The translations under genes and the position numbers were made by a program. From Budorcas taxicolor (lineage: Eukaryota > Chordata > Mammalia > Artiodactyla > Bovidae), in the NCBI RefSeq assembly GCF_023091745.1, contig NC_068920.1, positions 151,309,622 through 151,373,621 on the forward strand: a stretch of DNA of 64,000 bases. Direction: 5' to 3'. The notes beneath the pieces were generated by a model. The model made no database searches. It was not told the origin of the DNA and saw only the letters and a list, made by a program, of their open reading frames with translations. The first letter of the stretch is position 1. Each line of letters starts with the position of its first letter. Below, in pieces: positions 1 to 11,488 of this stretch.

Positions 1-615
1 CATGTATTGAGAAAAACCTCCGGAATGACAGAAAAAATAAAAGGAAAAATTTTACAGCATTAACAAAAGATAAAGAAGAAGCAAACAATACCAAAAAACA
101 AGACAAAACAAAGTAAATCAAAACAAAGCAAAAGCAACTTCAAGGAAGCACCAAAAATATAAAAAAAAAAAAAGAAAGAAATTTAAAATAAAAAAATTTT
201 TCTGAAAGAGATAGAGGATACGTCTCTCATGAAACAAGATTAGAAAATACTATATTAAAAAACATAAATACTGGGTTCACAGAACTAGAAAGATTTCTTG
301 AAAATTAAAACATCAGAGCCAGATCAAAATTCAACACAGGTTAACAAAATTAATCAACTAATCCAAAGAAAGCAAAGAGTGATATAAGAGGAAAAAAAAA
401 GAAGTGAGATCACAGTACTACTTGTCAGCAGTGACTATTTACTTAAGTTATGTAATGTAACTATGAATACTGATCAGATGACAATTGTGATATCATAATT
501 AGGAGTTTGAAAAAAGGCGAACAATGGAGTGAATGGTGTGATAGTAAGAAAATCCCAGGTTACCTACTAGAAACCCAAAGATGATGACTAAAATTGTATT
601 AAGAAATATCAAGGT
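1..615. other. A-rich low-copy DNA, no gene seen
   Basis: The first 420 bases are strongly A-rich on the + strand, with many A5-A12 runs, and resemble the body of a decayed LINE, but I cannot align them to a named family. Stops are frequent in all frames. No RNA gene or regulatory cluster stands out. Confidence 0.4.
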
Positions 616-727
616 ACTTCCCTGTCAGTCCAGTGATTAGGACTCTTCACTCCCACTTCAGGGAACACAGATTCAATCCCTGGCTGGGGAACTAGGATCC
701 CACAAGCTGCAGCCAGAGATAAATAAA
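616..727 (+). mobile_element. CHR-2-type tRNA-Glu SINE
   Basis: Starts with the CHR-type head (acttccctg, then a box-A-like ccagtgatta), followed by the box-B-like gattcaatccc and the 3' motif ggggaactaggatccca, and ends in an AAATAAAT-rich tail. CHR SINEs are cetartiodactyl elements older than Bov-tA. The middle is diverged and the 3' half is shortened. Confidence 0.75.
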
Positions 728-1307
728 TATCAGAAGAGAAATCTTGTTTAGAAATATAAAGCTAACTATAGGAAGAAGTCGCTAACAGAGCATGGAGGTG
801 AAATCCGAGTCAGAGGAATCTACAGAATCCTGCCTCCCCCCATGCTCCCCAGCATCAGCAAACCCTCAGCAGCTCCATTAAGACTCCTGGTGAAAAGAAC
901 CTTTCTGTTGTTTGAGGAAAGTGTGTTTAAACTGGAACTTACCTAGGTGATTTGCTTTTTGAAATAGCAATCTTCAGGGTATGCTGTAACAACAAGGGTT
1001 TTATTGAAAGTACACATTTCTTCAACTACATTTTAGCAAACGTGTTTTGGGTCACTCGTCCTTGTCAAGAATATATTTGTTATATAATGAAGCTAAATCA
1101 GGCATTAACTGCTAAGCAGTAAGTTCTCTTTTAAAATTCCAATACGATTTCATCTAGAAAACAATGTTTATAGATAAAGCTGTTACTTAAAGACAAGTCT
1201 GTTTTCCTTTAGTTAAGTGAAAGAATCAGGAAATGAGACATTTTTTGACAAAATTATCTAAAAATCTTACTAACCATCACTTGTTAAAGAAGAGCACTGT
1301 TATTGCT
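728..1307. other. Unassigned low-copy DNA
   Basis: No long reading frame, RNA gene or recognisable repeat is seen between the CHR-2 SINE and the next Bov-tA. The stretch is AT-rich after position 900. Confidence 0.4.
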
Positions 1308-1500
1308 GTTTTAGTCGACTGTTGCGACCACACTGGCTGCAGCCCATCAGGCTCCCCTGTCCACAGGATTTCCCAGGCAAGAATTCTGGAGTGGATTGCC
1401 ATTTCCTTCTCTGGGGGATCTTCCAGACTCAGGAATCCAAAACCCACGTCTCTTGCATTGGCAGATGGATTCTTTACTGCCGCACCACCAGGGAAGCCCC
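1308..1500 (-). mobile_element. Bov-tA SINE, antisense
   Basis: On the - strand it begins with the tRNA-Glu-like head (gggcttccctggtggtgcggcag) and continues into the Bov-A module. The + strand shows the usual mirror hallmarks: caggcaagaattctggagtgg, then ccaccagggaagcccc at the end. The 3' part is diverged. The elements are transcribed by RNA polymerase III and mobilised by BovB. Confidence 0.88.
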
Positions 1501-1744
1501 AAAGAGTAGCGTTAGTAATTTAGAATTTCTAAGGAAAAGAAATTGCTTCACTTCAGCCAGATAATCCAGGTAAACAGAATCAGACTGAGAGCAGCACCCT
1601 TAACACAATGTGATGGGAAGGGTGCTTTATTTCTGCAGTCTTCCTCCCAGGGGAAAAACACCAGTCATCCCAATTCAGTGGCATTCTGCAAAACACCTTA
1701 TCAGTCCTCCTCGAAACTGCCGGAGTCATCAAAAACCAGAGCAG

Positions 1745-2030
1745 AATGCAGGAGACCCCAGTTCGACTCCTGGGTCCAGAAGATCTGCTAGAGAAGGGAT
1801 AGGCCACCCACTCCAGTATTCTAGGGTTTCCCTTGTGGCTCAGCTGGTAAAGAATCCACCTGCAATGCGGGAGACCTGGGTTTGACCCCTGGGTTGGGAA
1901 GATCCCCTGGAGAAGGGAACAATCACCCACTCCAGTATTCTGGCCTGGAGAATTTCATGGGCTGTATAATCCATGGGGTTGCCAAGAGTCAGATACGACT
2001 GAGTGACTTTCACTTTACTTTACTTCATTT
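1745..2030 (+). mobile_element. Dimeric Bov-tA SINE (partial head unit plus full unit)
   Basis: A head-truncated unit (gcaggagaccccagttcgactcc up to cactccagtattct, about 1745-1822) is joined directly to a complete unit starting agggtttccc at 1823. The complete unit has box A (tggctcagctgg) and box B (ggtttgacccc), and ends in a cactttactttacttcattt tail. This dimer is a known Bov-tA subfamily architecture rather than two separate insertions. Confidence 0.85.
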
Positions 2031-2553
2031 CAGGGAAGAACAGTCACAGCCTAGAGGGTCTGAAAAGACCTGGGGACCAACTGGCATGTGAGATTCTGGA
2101 TGGGATCCTGAGACAGAAAAAGGACTTTTTGTGAAAACTAAAGAGATGAAATTAGCTGCAGAATTTAGATAATAATAATGGATCAATCTTGATTCATTAG
2201 TTGCATCAAATAACTCATACTAAGGTCAGATGTCAATAATAACAGAAATTGGTGTATGATGTGTGGGAACTCTCTACTACACTTGCAACATTTTTGTACA
2301 TCCAATGTTATTCTAAAGTAAAAGTTTATTTTAAAAAACACTTCACTATTCAAAGTTACCTACAAAAGATATTCAGGTTTGTATTTCTGACTAAGTAAAT
2401 GGTATGAATGGTAATGACACACCCTCAACCTACTGCAAGTGAAGTACTGTCTTTACACCTTTAAAAATGAGGCATTGGGGGTCCCCAGAAGTCTGGAATC
2501 TTACCCAGTTCCAAGAATGTGCTTTTAACAGCCACATTGTACTGCCTTAAGGC
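2031..2553. other. Unassigned low-copy DNA
   Basis: AT-rich sequence without a recognisable element. The segment near 2270-2340 (acttgcaacatttttgtaca, then attttaaaaaa) looks like the A-rich end of an old retroposon, but I could not name it. Confidence 0.35.
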
Positions 2554-2560
2554 ATCTGTT

Positions 2561-2771
2561 GGCTCAAGCGGTAAAGAATCTGCCTGCAATGCAAGAGACA
2601 CAGAAGACATGTGTTCAGTCCCTGAGTCAGGACGATCCCCTGGAGGAGCAAATGGCAACCCACTCCAGTATTCCTGCCTGAAAAATCCCATGGACAGAGG
2701 AGCCTGGTGAGCTACTGTCCATGGGGTAGCAAAGAGCTGTACACGATTGAGCACACACACACATGCAAGAT
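2561..2771 (+). mobile_element. Bov-tA SINE, head-truncated, with TSD
   Basis: Begins inside box A (ggctcaagcggtaaag), runs through gatcccctggagga and ccactccagtattcc, and ends in a CA-repeat tail. The 7-bp direct repeat atctgtt at 2554-2560 and 2772-2778 fits a target-site duplication. Confidence 0.88.
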
Positions 2772-2778
2772 ATCTGTT

Positions 2779-4649
2779 AGTTTTAATCCAAATAGACATT
2801 AGGTTCTGAGAATTTTTATTCGCGTGTCCTTTTCGATTTTGGTTTCATTTACAATATAATGGTTTGTGTGTTTCTCTGAAAAACCTCAAATGAGTCTTTT
2901 ATGTAAATGATAACAGAAAACCAAGTCTTAAAGGTAAGGCAGATAAATAGTTTTTGTGTCAGACTCTTATGAGAAATAAAATTATTTGTCAAATATTAAT
3001 TACATGCTCAGTGAATAGTACACTTGATAATCTGTTGAGTTTTGCTCAGAAAACCACTACATAGCCAGGAATATTTGCTATTTACTCTGATCCTCTTCTC
3101 ACTCCCATCTCTAAACAATTTTATTTAAAGCCTGCAGACACTTCCTGTTTCTTACAGCTGAGCTAATACTATTCTATTACAAAGGAAAATGTTGGAATAA
3201 TGGAACATACACTCTTATACCTATTACTGAGCGTTTGCTGTATGTGAGGGGCACTGTGTTAAGAATTTCAAGAATTTTAAAATGCTATTTGTATTATCGA
3301 AATTAATGAGATAGATAAGCTTTGACCCCCCAAAAAATATTATTTGCTGTTATGTGCACATTTATTCAAAAATGAAATATTGTTGTTGATTGATTTAAAG
3401 CCCTCTTTTTAATGTGAAATTTACCACACAAAAAATGTTGTATTGATGGTAAAATACAATATTAAACATGAAATGCACTTCTAAATTATTATGAGTAGTA
3501 ATAAATACATAAAACTTATATAATCAAAAATATTTTAGGTCAGCATTTCAGGGGAAAAAAGAACAAAATCTGAAGATGAAAAGAAAGTAGGGGATATCAA
3601 ATTTTATTCATTTAAGGAAAATATATGGGCTATAAAAATGACTTGAAATTAAGAAAATTATTCATTTTTAAGACTTTGTAAAGAGGATCTAAGATTGATA
3701 GGAATTATGTAATACTAGTTTTAAATTGTCAGAGAGTAAAATTCACAGATTACATTTCCTCCATGGACCACAGATAGCCTTCTCTAAAGAAGTAGGGTGG
3801 CAGGAACAGAATTAGGGGCAAACAGATCAGAATCGAGAGAGATTAAGTGTATAGCCTCAGGGCAGTAGGATGTGCATCAGTGACCAGGGAGAAAGCAGGG
3901 TGGCAGCTGCGAACAGAGACAGGTATCCTCTAAGGATAAATATTCAGATTTGTCCTGCAGCTGTCAAATGCTGATTAAGAAAAGAGATGGAGAAAAGAGG
4001 ACAGAAAGGAAAAAATAAAAACCCTACGCAGATACCACCTCAAGGTTTTCATTCTAAAGAAATCAAGAAAAAAGTTGCTTTGGTTGTTTTTATTTCATAC
4101 CCATTTTCCACAACAAATGCTTCTCCATTTAGCAATAAATTGAGCTGGCCATTGCCCTCAGTGGTGGGACGTCAAGGCAATAGCCCATCTCTTGCCCCCT
4201 GTTTAGAGCAAAAACTCAGGCAATTGCCTCAGGCTCGGCGACTGTTAAAAGCTCTATAAAATGCATTCTATTTTGTACCTTGAATAATGAATTCCTAATA
4301 GGATTTATGGCATTTGTAAAAGTTTTAGCAAATTTTGTCAAATTAACATCTCATCTAGCAATGGAAAAACCATCAGAAGTAAACTGGATTAAAGAAATCA
4401 TATACATAGCAAAGAGAAATATATAAAACAACATCATTAATCATTTGAGCGAACATTCCAGTCCTAGTGGTTATAGGAAGTAACAAATATTTCCAGTGAT
4501 TTAGTAGAAAAGTGTAGCAAACTAATATAAAGCTATGAAAAGATATAAAATCACTTGAAAAGGCTTAAAGTGCTATGTAAATGCTAAATTTACAACAGCA
4601 CAAAGAAAGCTGGGGTTATTTTATTTCTACCTGAATCAGAGGTTTCTGC
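2779..4649. other. Low-copy AT-rich DNA with a MIR-like patch
   Basis: Nearly 1.9 kb without a recognisable young repeat. The 3205-3300 portion (ttactgagcgtttgctgtat, then ggcactgtgttaag) resembles the start of a MIR SINE on the + strand. The remaining frames are short and look fortuitous. Confidence 0.4.
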
Positions 4650-4650
4650 T

Positions 4651-4862
4651 TTTCAGGGGGCGCTAGTGGTAAAGAATCTGCCTGCCAATGCAGGGGATGT
4701 AAGAGACGTGGGTTCGATCCCTCAGTCAAGAAGATCCTCTGGAGGAGGGCATGGCCACCCACTCCAGTATTCTTGCCTGGAGAATCCCGTGGACAGAGGA
4801 GCCTGGCGGGATACAGTCCACGGAGTCACAGAAGAGTCGGACACGACTGAGCACGCACACAG
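4651..4862 (+). mobile_element. Bov-tA SINE
   Basis: Near-complete copy: ggggcgctagtggtaaag head, gggttcgatccc box B, ccactccagtattcttgcc, cctggcgggatacagtcc, gtcggacacgactgagca. It is flanked by AT-rich unique DNA and encodes no protein. Confidence 0.92.
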
Positions 4863-7800
4863 CCTGCTGTTTAAGAAAGAAGTCTTACAAATTTTAGATT
4901 CAGTACATTAAGTGAGTTCATGCCTAGATGCACCTCAACATTCCTTTTGTCCTTCTCTTTGTGAAGGAAGACTTGTTTCATTCCTAGTCATTTGTGCTGA
5001 ACTCAGCTTTAGAAACCATCATGGAGTCATGTGATTCAGCTGAGTCTTCTTGCAGAGAGAATAAGGACCAGGGTAACCTGTTAAACCTTGATTCAGGAGT
5101 CACCATGGGAGACAGAAGCCGAGGGCAGTGTCAACCTGAAGGGCTCGTAGCCCAGGACCTGCAGGCTTAGACCGAAACCATGGCCTCTTCTGAGTTAGTG
5201 AGGGACTCTGCTCAGGCGCTGAACTGATCCTTTTTCTTTTCTGGCTCTTCCTAGACATCTCTACCATGGAGGAACCTTCTTAATCAAGGAGATTGCTACC
5301 AGGAAGGACCACGGGCGGTCCTGGAGGATTTCAGAAATACTGTCATTTCCAGGAAAATCACACAATTTCCACATGTCCTCTAATAGACTGCGCCTCTGGG
5401 TTTGCAATTCCCCAGAGCTCAATTATCTCTTTACAGTAAGACAGCACCAATTGGGCTGATTTTAAAGTACATGTTTTAAATAAAATATAGCCTTTTACAG
5501 ATCAATATGTTTTGCTTTTTAAAAAGAAAATAAAATTTCAAGCCAATTACCCATTTCAGAACACCTTTAAAGAAAACACTGTTGCTTCTGGCAAACTCCG
5601 TGGACAGCATTTTTCTTGAGCTGAAAATCATTCCCAGTCACCTTAATTGCACAGGCAAATGTAAGGCTGGGGTGTAAAGTGGAGAAATCAACTTGCAATT
5701 ACTGTGAAATGTTCACGAACTGTCCAGTACTTGTGAAGCCAGAAATAAATCTAAAAATGTGCAAATTGGAGCCTTGTCTAAGCGCTGAACATCAGAAACT
5801 GAGTTATTAAAATACTGCTGTTTTGCTGCATAGAATAGATAGATGCGGACAAACTGACGCCATCACCTCACAGGACAGAGCACCCGGAAAATTCCCGCTA
5901 TGATGTGTGAGCCCTCTGGAAAAGAGAGACTCGGGGACAGTTCACCTACGTGTGGCTTTCCTGGGAGGCAGCATGTTCAAGTCATGTGAGGTCTGCTGTG
6001 TCCTACAAGACCCTTCTCAGACATCTCACTGCTCAAGGCACTGTCCTCTCCCTGTCCTCCCCTTTGTGTACTTTTCTGCCTGTGGCTAAAGCCAAATGAG
6101 TAAAACTCTAGCAACATAATAGAGTTTCTTCCTAATTTAAGTAGAACAAAAAGAAACCAAAATACGCAGTGTGTGAGGCACTGTCTTTCTAGCAATAGAG
6201 TCAGTTGGAACTCACTTTCACCAGCTTCCCTCTGACGCTGGGCCACCAGCCAGTACCCTGGAAGCCTCCGTGGGTGTCGGAGCTCTTCCAACCCTGCTGC
6301 CTGGTTCCATTTTAAAACCTCCAAATGCTCATGCTTGGAGATTATGCAGGAGATTCCAAGGATGGTGATCTGCAAATACAGAGGGCTGACCAAAGGCAAA
6401 CTCTCCTCTGCCCCTCAAGGTGCGTGTCAGCCAATCCAGGAGTGAGTTGATGGCTCTGTGGCCACATCCCTCCCCCTGAGCCTGGACCACTCAGCATCCC
6501 TTCTCACCCCCCACCCAGAGCCTCCCCTCTCAGCCAGTGATGTGCTCCAGGACTCACTGAGGCACAGGGAACTTTCAAAGTGCATGTTAAGAGTATGTTT
6601 TAAAGGAAATGCTTGAAATGTGAGATTTGCTATGGCTTTTGGAGATAAAAATAGGCATTGGCTACCTACTTTCATTTGCTTCAAAATAAGGTATTTTCTG
6701 ATTCCATGTGCATCTGAAAATGTGAATCCGCAGCCAACTAAGCAAGTTGCGGGCATTTCTGCAACATTCTGCAGGACTGTTCTGCAAATATTTCTGACCT
6801 CTTTCTCTTAAGGGGAACTGGGTGGAGCGGGCTTTAGGAAGTGGGATCTCCAGACTGGTTACTCACACGTCGACGGACATGGCTGATGGAGAAACAAAGA
6901 ACCTGAGATCATGAGCTTCCTGCCCATGGTGGTTCCTCATGGCTGCCGAGTCCTGCTGGGGTGACGCAGAGGTGGTCCAGGGAGAAAGCGTGTCAGAGCT
7001 GAGGAAGCTTGTGACTGGGACACCCCATCTTTCAGAGGCTGCTGGAAAACCCACCCCTCCTTGCCTCCAGAGAGAGAGATCCACTTTCCGATCAGCATTT
7101 CTCTGGGGAGGATACGTGACATCTCTAGATTTGTTGCCTTGAAACGTCTCTTGGCAGAGACACTAAATCTCTCTAGAGGGAGATACTATTTTTATCTTTC
7201 CAAGGCTCTCTGTTGGGAGAACATTCTTGAACCTTTGCTTAGAAGGCACGCAGAAACCCCAGATTCCTGAAGAATTACCTTCCAATAGTGTACTTTTTTT
7301 ATCCCTTTTCCAAACCACATTTTTCTATCCTGTTTGCAAACCCACAGGCAGTGTTGTGTTTGTCAGAAGTCCTGAATTTTTGACTTCCAAGCAGGTAAGC
7401 AAAATTGCCTTTGTGTTCTAAAAATCTTCTCTGTAGGTGATGTTTAGAAATACAATTCAAGCTTCCCATAGTAAGAGTGTCAGAGGCAATGATTTCAGAA
7501 AGGACATTTTCTATGTACTGCATTTTGTTTTCTAAAGTCATTTGCATCCATTATTATTTCCTCACATAAAATCCATTTGCAGTTTTTAAGAAGTTTCAAT
7601 AACGTTCAAATTAAGAAAACTATGTTTATATTAGTGACACCTACCCAAGTGGGGACCTATGTCTCTTGGTGTGGTTACCGTGTCCCTAATACGTGTTACT
7701 TCAGTTAATTCACGTGCAAAGCTTTTTGATGATTTTGATGACTGAGACATTAAAACATGATTTCCGCAACACAAAATTTTATGAAGAGAAGCAAAAAGAA

Positions 7801-8146
7801 ATGCTGCTCATTGAGGGTTTGACCCCTCAATCTTAATTAAGCAGAACCTCAATGAAGACAACCTTAAATTGACATATATTCCCTATGGTATTAAAAGACA
7901 AGATAATCACAAGAAAACAGGTTCACTTACTGTATCAGCTCTGGATGGAACATGATTTAATTGGGACCCAAGGTCCTTAAAAACCTAAATCCTCAAACAA
8001 AAATCCAATTATATTCAATTTAGTCTTATTACAAGGGTAACTTTTGCAAAGAGTTTTCATTAGGTATCAAAATTTTGACTTAAGTAGAAAGTCCAACTAC
8101 ATGAAAATGCGTCCTTTATTTTCATCATTATAATTTGACATTCACT
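4863..8146. other. Repeat-poor unique DNA, no supported gene
   Basis: About 3.3 kb almost free of interspersed repeats. It contains short open frames, the longest being 140 codons on the - strand at 5977-6399, but none has a recognised domain. The 5580-5800 part is evenly composed, unrepetitive sequence of the kind often seen in conserved noncoding DNA. I see no promoter or RNA gene. Confidence 0.4.
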
Positions 8147-8160
8147 ATGTGCCCATATGG

Positions 8161-8419
8161 GAGAAGGCAATGGCAACCCACTCCAGTACTCTTGCCTGGC
8201 AAATCCCATGGACAGAGGAGCCTGATGGGCTGCAGTCCATGGGGTCGCTAGGAGTTGGACATGACTGAGCGACTTCACTTTGAGTTTTCACTTTCACGCA
8301 TTGGAGAAGGAAATGGCAACCCACTCCAGTGTTCTTGCCTGGAGAATCCCAGGGACGGGGGAGCCTGGAGGGCTGCCATCTATGGGGTCGCACAGAGTTG
8401 GACACGACTGAAGCAACTT

Positions 8420-8454
<35 letters not shown>

Positions 8455-8455
8455 C
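8161..8455 (+). mobile_element. Bov-A2 SINE (dimer of Bov-A) with TSD
   Basis: Two Bov-A monomers, each starting ggagaagg-aaatggcaaccca, are joined by a linker ending ttttcactttcacgcat. The second monomer has the diagnostic tcccagggacgggggagcc and ends in GCA repeats. The 14-bp flanks at 8147-8160 and 8456-8469 match with one difference (atgtgSccatatgg). Bov-A2 lacks the tRNA head and is ruminant-specific. Confidence 0.95.
8421..8450 (+). repeat. (GCA)10 microsatellite at the Bov-A2 3' end
   Basis: Ten uninterrupted GCA triplets form the SINE tail, followed by one interrupted unit (acagca). On the - strand this gives a poly-alanine frame that is not a real protein. Confidence 0.97.
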
Positions 8456-8469
8456 ATGTGGCCATATGG

Positions 8470-8749
8470 TGTAGAGCATCTTTGGGATGACAGTAGCCCG
8501 TAAAGTTACCCCAGTTATTTAAATTAGATTAGAACCCCTGGCTGTGAGCCTAACCACCCACATGGTGCCATACTGAAGCCACGGTTGAGGTGAGGGGATT
8601 AGGTTCCTGATAATAAAGCATCTGACAGGTAAGGAAATGAGACTCCCCTTCACAGAAGATCTGTACACTCTCTCTGTGTATGTGACAGAAGTGATGCTCT
8701 GAGTTCCTGAAATTAAGAAGTGATTTCTCTCTAAATACCCGAGAGCAAT
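8470..8749. other. Short unique spacer
   Basis: No element or gene was recognised between Bov-A2 and the following Bov-tA. Confidence 0.4.
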
Positions 8750-8960
8750 GGCTTCCCTGGGGGCTCAGTGGTAAAGAATCCATCTGCAGTGCAGGAGACA
8801 TAGATTCGATCCCTGGGCCAGGAAGATCTCCTGGAGAAGAAAATGGCAACCCACTCTAGTATTCTTTCCTGGAGAATCCCATGGACAGAGGAGCCTGGCA
8901 GGCCATAGTCCATGGGGTCAGGAAGAGTCAGATACGACTGAGCAACTAAAGAATAACAAC
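8750..8960 (+). mobile_element. Bov-tA SINE
   Basis: Complete copy: ggcttccctgggggctcagtgg head, agattcgatccc box B, gaagatctcctggagaag, ggatacgactgagcaac-type end and an A-rich tail. It lies just upstream of an inverted BovB insertion. Confidence 0.92.
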
Positions 8961-9001
8961 CCAGAAAGAAAAACGTTAATATATCACAGCTCTCAAAGAC
9001 T

Positions 9002-9576
9002 CTGCATTCAGATGGATGTATCTTTCCTTTTCTCCTTTGCCTTTCACCTGTCTTCTTTTCTCAGCTATTTGTAAGCCCTCATCAGACAGCCATTCTGCCT
9101 TTTTGCATTTCTTTTTCTTGGGGATGGTTTTGATCACTGCCTCCTGTACAATGTTACAAACCTCCATCCATAGTTCTTCAGATACTCCGTCTATCAGATC
9201 TAATCCCTTGGATCTATTTGTCACTTTCATTATATAATCCTAAGGGATTTGATTTAGGTCATATCTGAATGGTCTATTGGTGTTCCGTACTTTCTTCATT
9301 TTAAGTCTGAATTTTGCAATTATGAGTTCATGATCCAACACTTTGGCCACCTGATGTGAAGAACTGACTCACTGGGAAAGACCCTGATGCTGGGAAAGAT
9401 TGAAGGCAGGAGGAGAGGGGAATGACAGAGGGCAAGATGGTTGGATGGCATCACCGACTCGATGGACATGAGTTTGAGCAAGCTCCGGAAGATGGTGAGG
9501 GACAGGGAGGCCTGGTGTGCTGCAGTCCACGGGGTCGCAAAGAGTCAGACACAACTGAGTGACTGAACAACAACAA
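9002..9576 (+). mobile_element. BovB LINE insertion with inverted 5' part (twin-primed)
   Basis: Two BovB pieces lie head to head. From 9002 to about 9335 the - strand carries the linker between endonuclease and RT (translation includes KGLDLIDGV and KGKGEKERY). From about 9336 to 9576 the + strand carries the BovB 3' end (ctttggccacctgatg to cacaactgagtgactgaac). Ten-bp direct repeats ctcaaagact lie at 8992-9001 and 9577-9586. One insertion with 5' inversion explains the order, orientations and TSD. Confidence 0.9.
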
Positions 9577-9586
9577 CTCAAAGACT

Positions 9587-10083
9587 TCAAATAAGCAGAC
9601 ATGTTGAAGACATGAAAAAAACTATGAGTAATTCTTATTTTTTATGTCAATAATATTTATTAAAATTAAATAGTGTCAGGGATTTTGAGGAATATAATGG
9701 TAGACAATGATTGAAGAGGCATAAACATTAAAAAGTAACACTGCAAACGAAACAGCAAAAAAGAGCACAGGATGAGAGATATTCCAAAGTGATTCCATGT
9801 GTGGTTAACTCATGAATTTGGGGAAAGGAGCAATCTCGCTAAACTAAGGCAGTCTGGGAAGAATTATCAAGAAGAAGTTAAAGTTTGATGTTAAATTTGA
9901 TATGATTGTTTTCAAAATATAATGTTTTAATGATGACTATTTCTGAAATTAAATCTTACTTTCATGCCCCTTTTGTAATAACTATTTTTGTAGGTCTAAT
10001 TTACAAGTGAAAGTGCCCCCAAATAATGAGCTTTGCATATAATTGATGTATATGAGTTTACATATGCAAGTACACATGGCATA
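9587..10083. other. Unassigned AT-rich DNA
   Basis: No recognisable repeat or gene. Confidence 0.4.
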
Positions 10084-10203
10084 TGGACTTCCCAGTTGGC
10101 ACTAGCGGTAAAGAACCTGCCTGCCAATGCAAGATACATAAGAGACACAAGTTCACTCTCTGGGTCGGGAAGACACCCTGGAGGAGGGCACAGCAACCCA
10201 CTC
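10084..10203 (+). mobile_element. Bov-tA SINE, 3'-truncated
   Basis: Only the tRNA-like head and the first part of the Bov-A module remain (ggacttcccagttggcactag to cagcaacccactc). The match stops abruptly at a T8 run, so the rest was deleted or lost on insertion. Confidence 0.85.
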
Positions 10204-10862
10204 TTTTTTTTAATGGTGAACTTTGCTGTAGTAAACAAAACCTGGAATTATCTTTTCTCAATCTCTTAATTTACTTTTTGGGAAATGTAGATTCCTAAGG
10301 GAAAAGCTCTATGTCTTAATAATTCTTGCTAAAAGTGGAGGGCAGCCAGAAAGTCACTTAACTAAGGGAGTTGTTATGCTCTTATCAGGACTATAGGAAA
10401 TGTTCTGCATGCCAGTTGCCAAATGGATGAAGGACCACACCAAAAGAGAACAGAAATTGCTCAAATCCTTTCCTTGTAATGCCAAAGCAACCCTTTCAAT
10501 GATTGTTGGAACCTATACAATCTTATGACATATTTCTGCCTAAATCATATAGCTCCGCAAATCTAGTGGAATCAGAACACACCCGTGAGCGGATTTCATA
10601 AAGACATGTTTTATCAGTCCTTGTGCAATAAGGTATTCTCCACCCAAACTGTTCATCACAGCCCCAGTTTACATGGAGAAAATGCCCCAGGCATTTATGC
10701 ATTCATAGGCAAATATCCACTTAAACAAATTCATTGCTCCTTGCACACCTTATAGTTGTTTCCATTCTTGGTTTTCTTTTTCTTTTCCATTCTTTCCTCA
10801 TTTTTTGGCCCTCTAAACTGGTTTTTATATAACATTTTATTTATGTTTATGTGTAAATTCTA
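10204..10862. other. Unassigned low-copy DNA
   Basis: No recognised element. A pyrimidine-rich stretch (10760-10815, + strand) gives a hydrophobic short frame that merges with the next SINE and is not a gene. Confidence 0.4.
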
Positions 10863-11090
10863 CTGGGCTTTCCAAATGGCACTAGTAGTAAAGAACCCAC
10901 CTGCCAATGCAGGACATGTAAGAGACGTGAGTTCCATCCCTGGGTCAGGAAGATCCCCTGGAGAAGGGCGTGGCAACCCACTCCAGTATTCTTGCCTGGA
11001 GAATCTCATGAACTGAGGAGCCTGGTGGCTACAGTCCTTGGGGTCACAAAGAGTTGAAAACGGCTGAAGTGACTTCATGAACACACACAC
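10863..11090 (+). mobile_element. Bov-tA SINE with TSD
   Basis: Complete copy with head (gggctttccaaatggcactag), box B (gagttccatccc), gatcccctggagaagg and an ACACACACAC tail. The near-identical flanks gtaaattct (10854-10862) and gtaaactct (11091-11099) fit a 9-bp TSD with one mismatch. Confidence 0.9.
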
Positions 11091-11099
11091 GTAAACTCT

Positions 11100-11476
11100 G
11101 TTGTGGCATAGAAAATGCATTCAGAAGGACATTGCTGAGGTGTGTTTCTAGTCTACCATTTCCTCAGGTAAGGATTATAATGCATCATCCTGTTTTGGAG
11201 AGGAGTTATTCTAGTAATCAACTGTAATGTTTAACAATTTATGGCCAGGTACTTTGGTGTACACACAGCCTTATTTTTCTATGTGTGACCAACACAGACC
11301 CACACTGTTACTATTCCTTACTACCTCCCACAGCTGCCCTACACATGCCCACTTTCTCTCCTGGTGGCCAAGCCTCTGCTGATCAAATTCGACAATTCAC
11401 CAGAAGGTTGGGGGGTAGGGGATGACTGCCCCGTCCTGGCTGCAGCGCTCCCGCTCTAGGGCAGAAGAACCTTGGT
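11100..11476. other. Unassigned spacer
   Basis: Moderately GC-rich from 11300 onward, with no recognised element or gene. Confidence 0.35.
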
Positions 11477-11488
11477 AACACTGAAGAG

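Noticed and set aside
2461..2799. Recurrent short proteins with SCPTLCDP, ARILEWVAI or FFTTEPPGK motifs at many positions, here on the - strand
   Set aside because: These are antisense (or sense) translations of Bov-tA SINEs. The same peptide recurs at every copy and is not a gene family.
5977..6399. 140-residue frame on the - strand
   Set aside because: No recognised motif, and no flanking exon or promoter evidence.
7300..7400. Possible exon ending at cag|gtaagc (7394)
   Set aside because: The acceptor side is weak and the segment short. Donor-like words of this quality are common by chance.
8294..8479. Poly-alanine protein on the - strand
   Set aside because: It is the antisense reading of the (GCA)10 tail of a Bov-A2 SINE.
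8750..8830. tRNA gene (box A and box B visible)
   Set aside because: The boxes belong to the tRNA-Glu-derived head of a Bov-tA SINE. There is no tRNA cloverleaf or intact anticodon arm, and the same pattern recurs at every copy.
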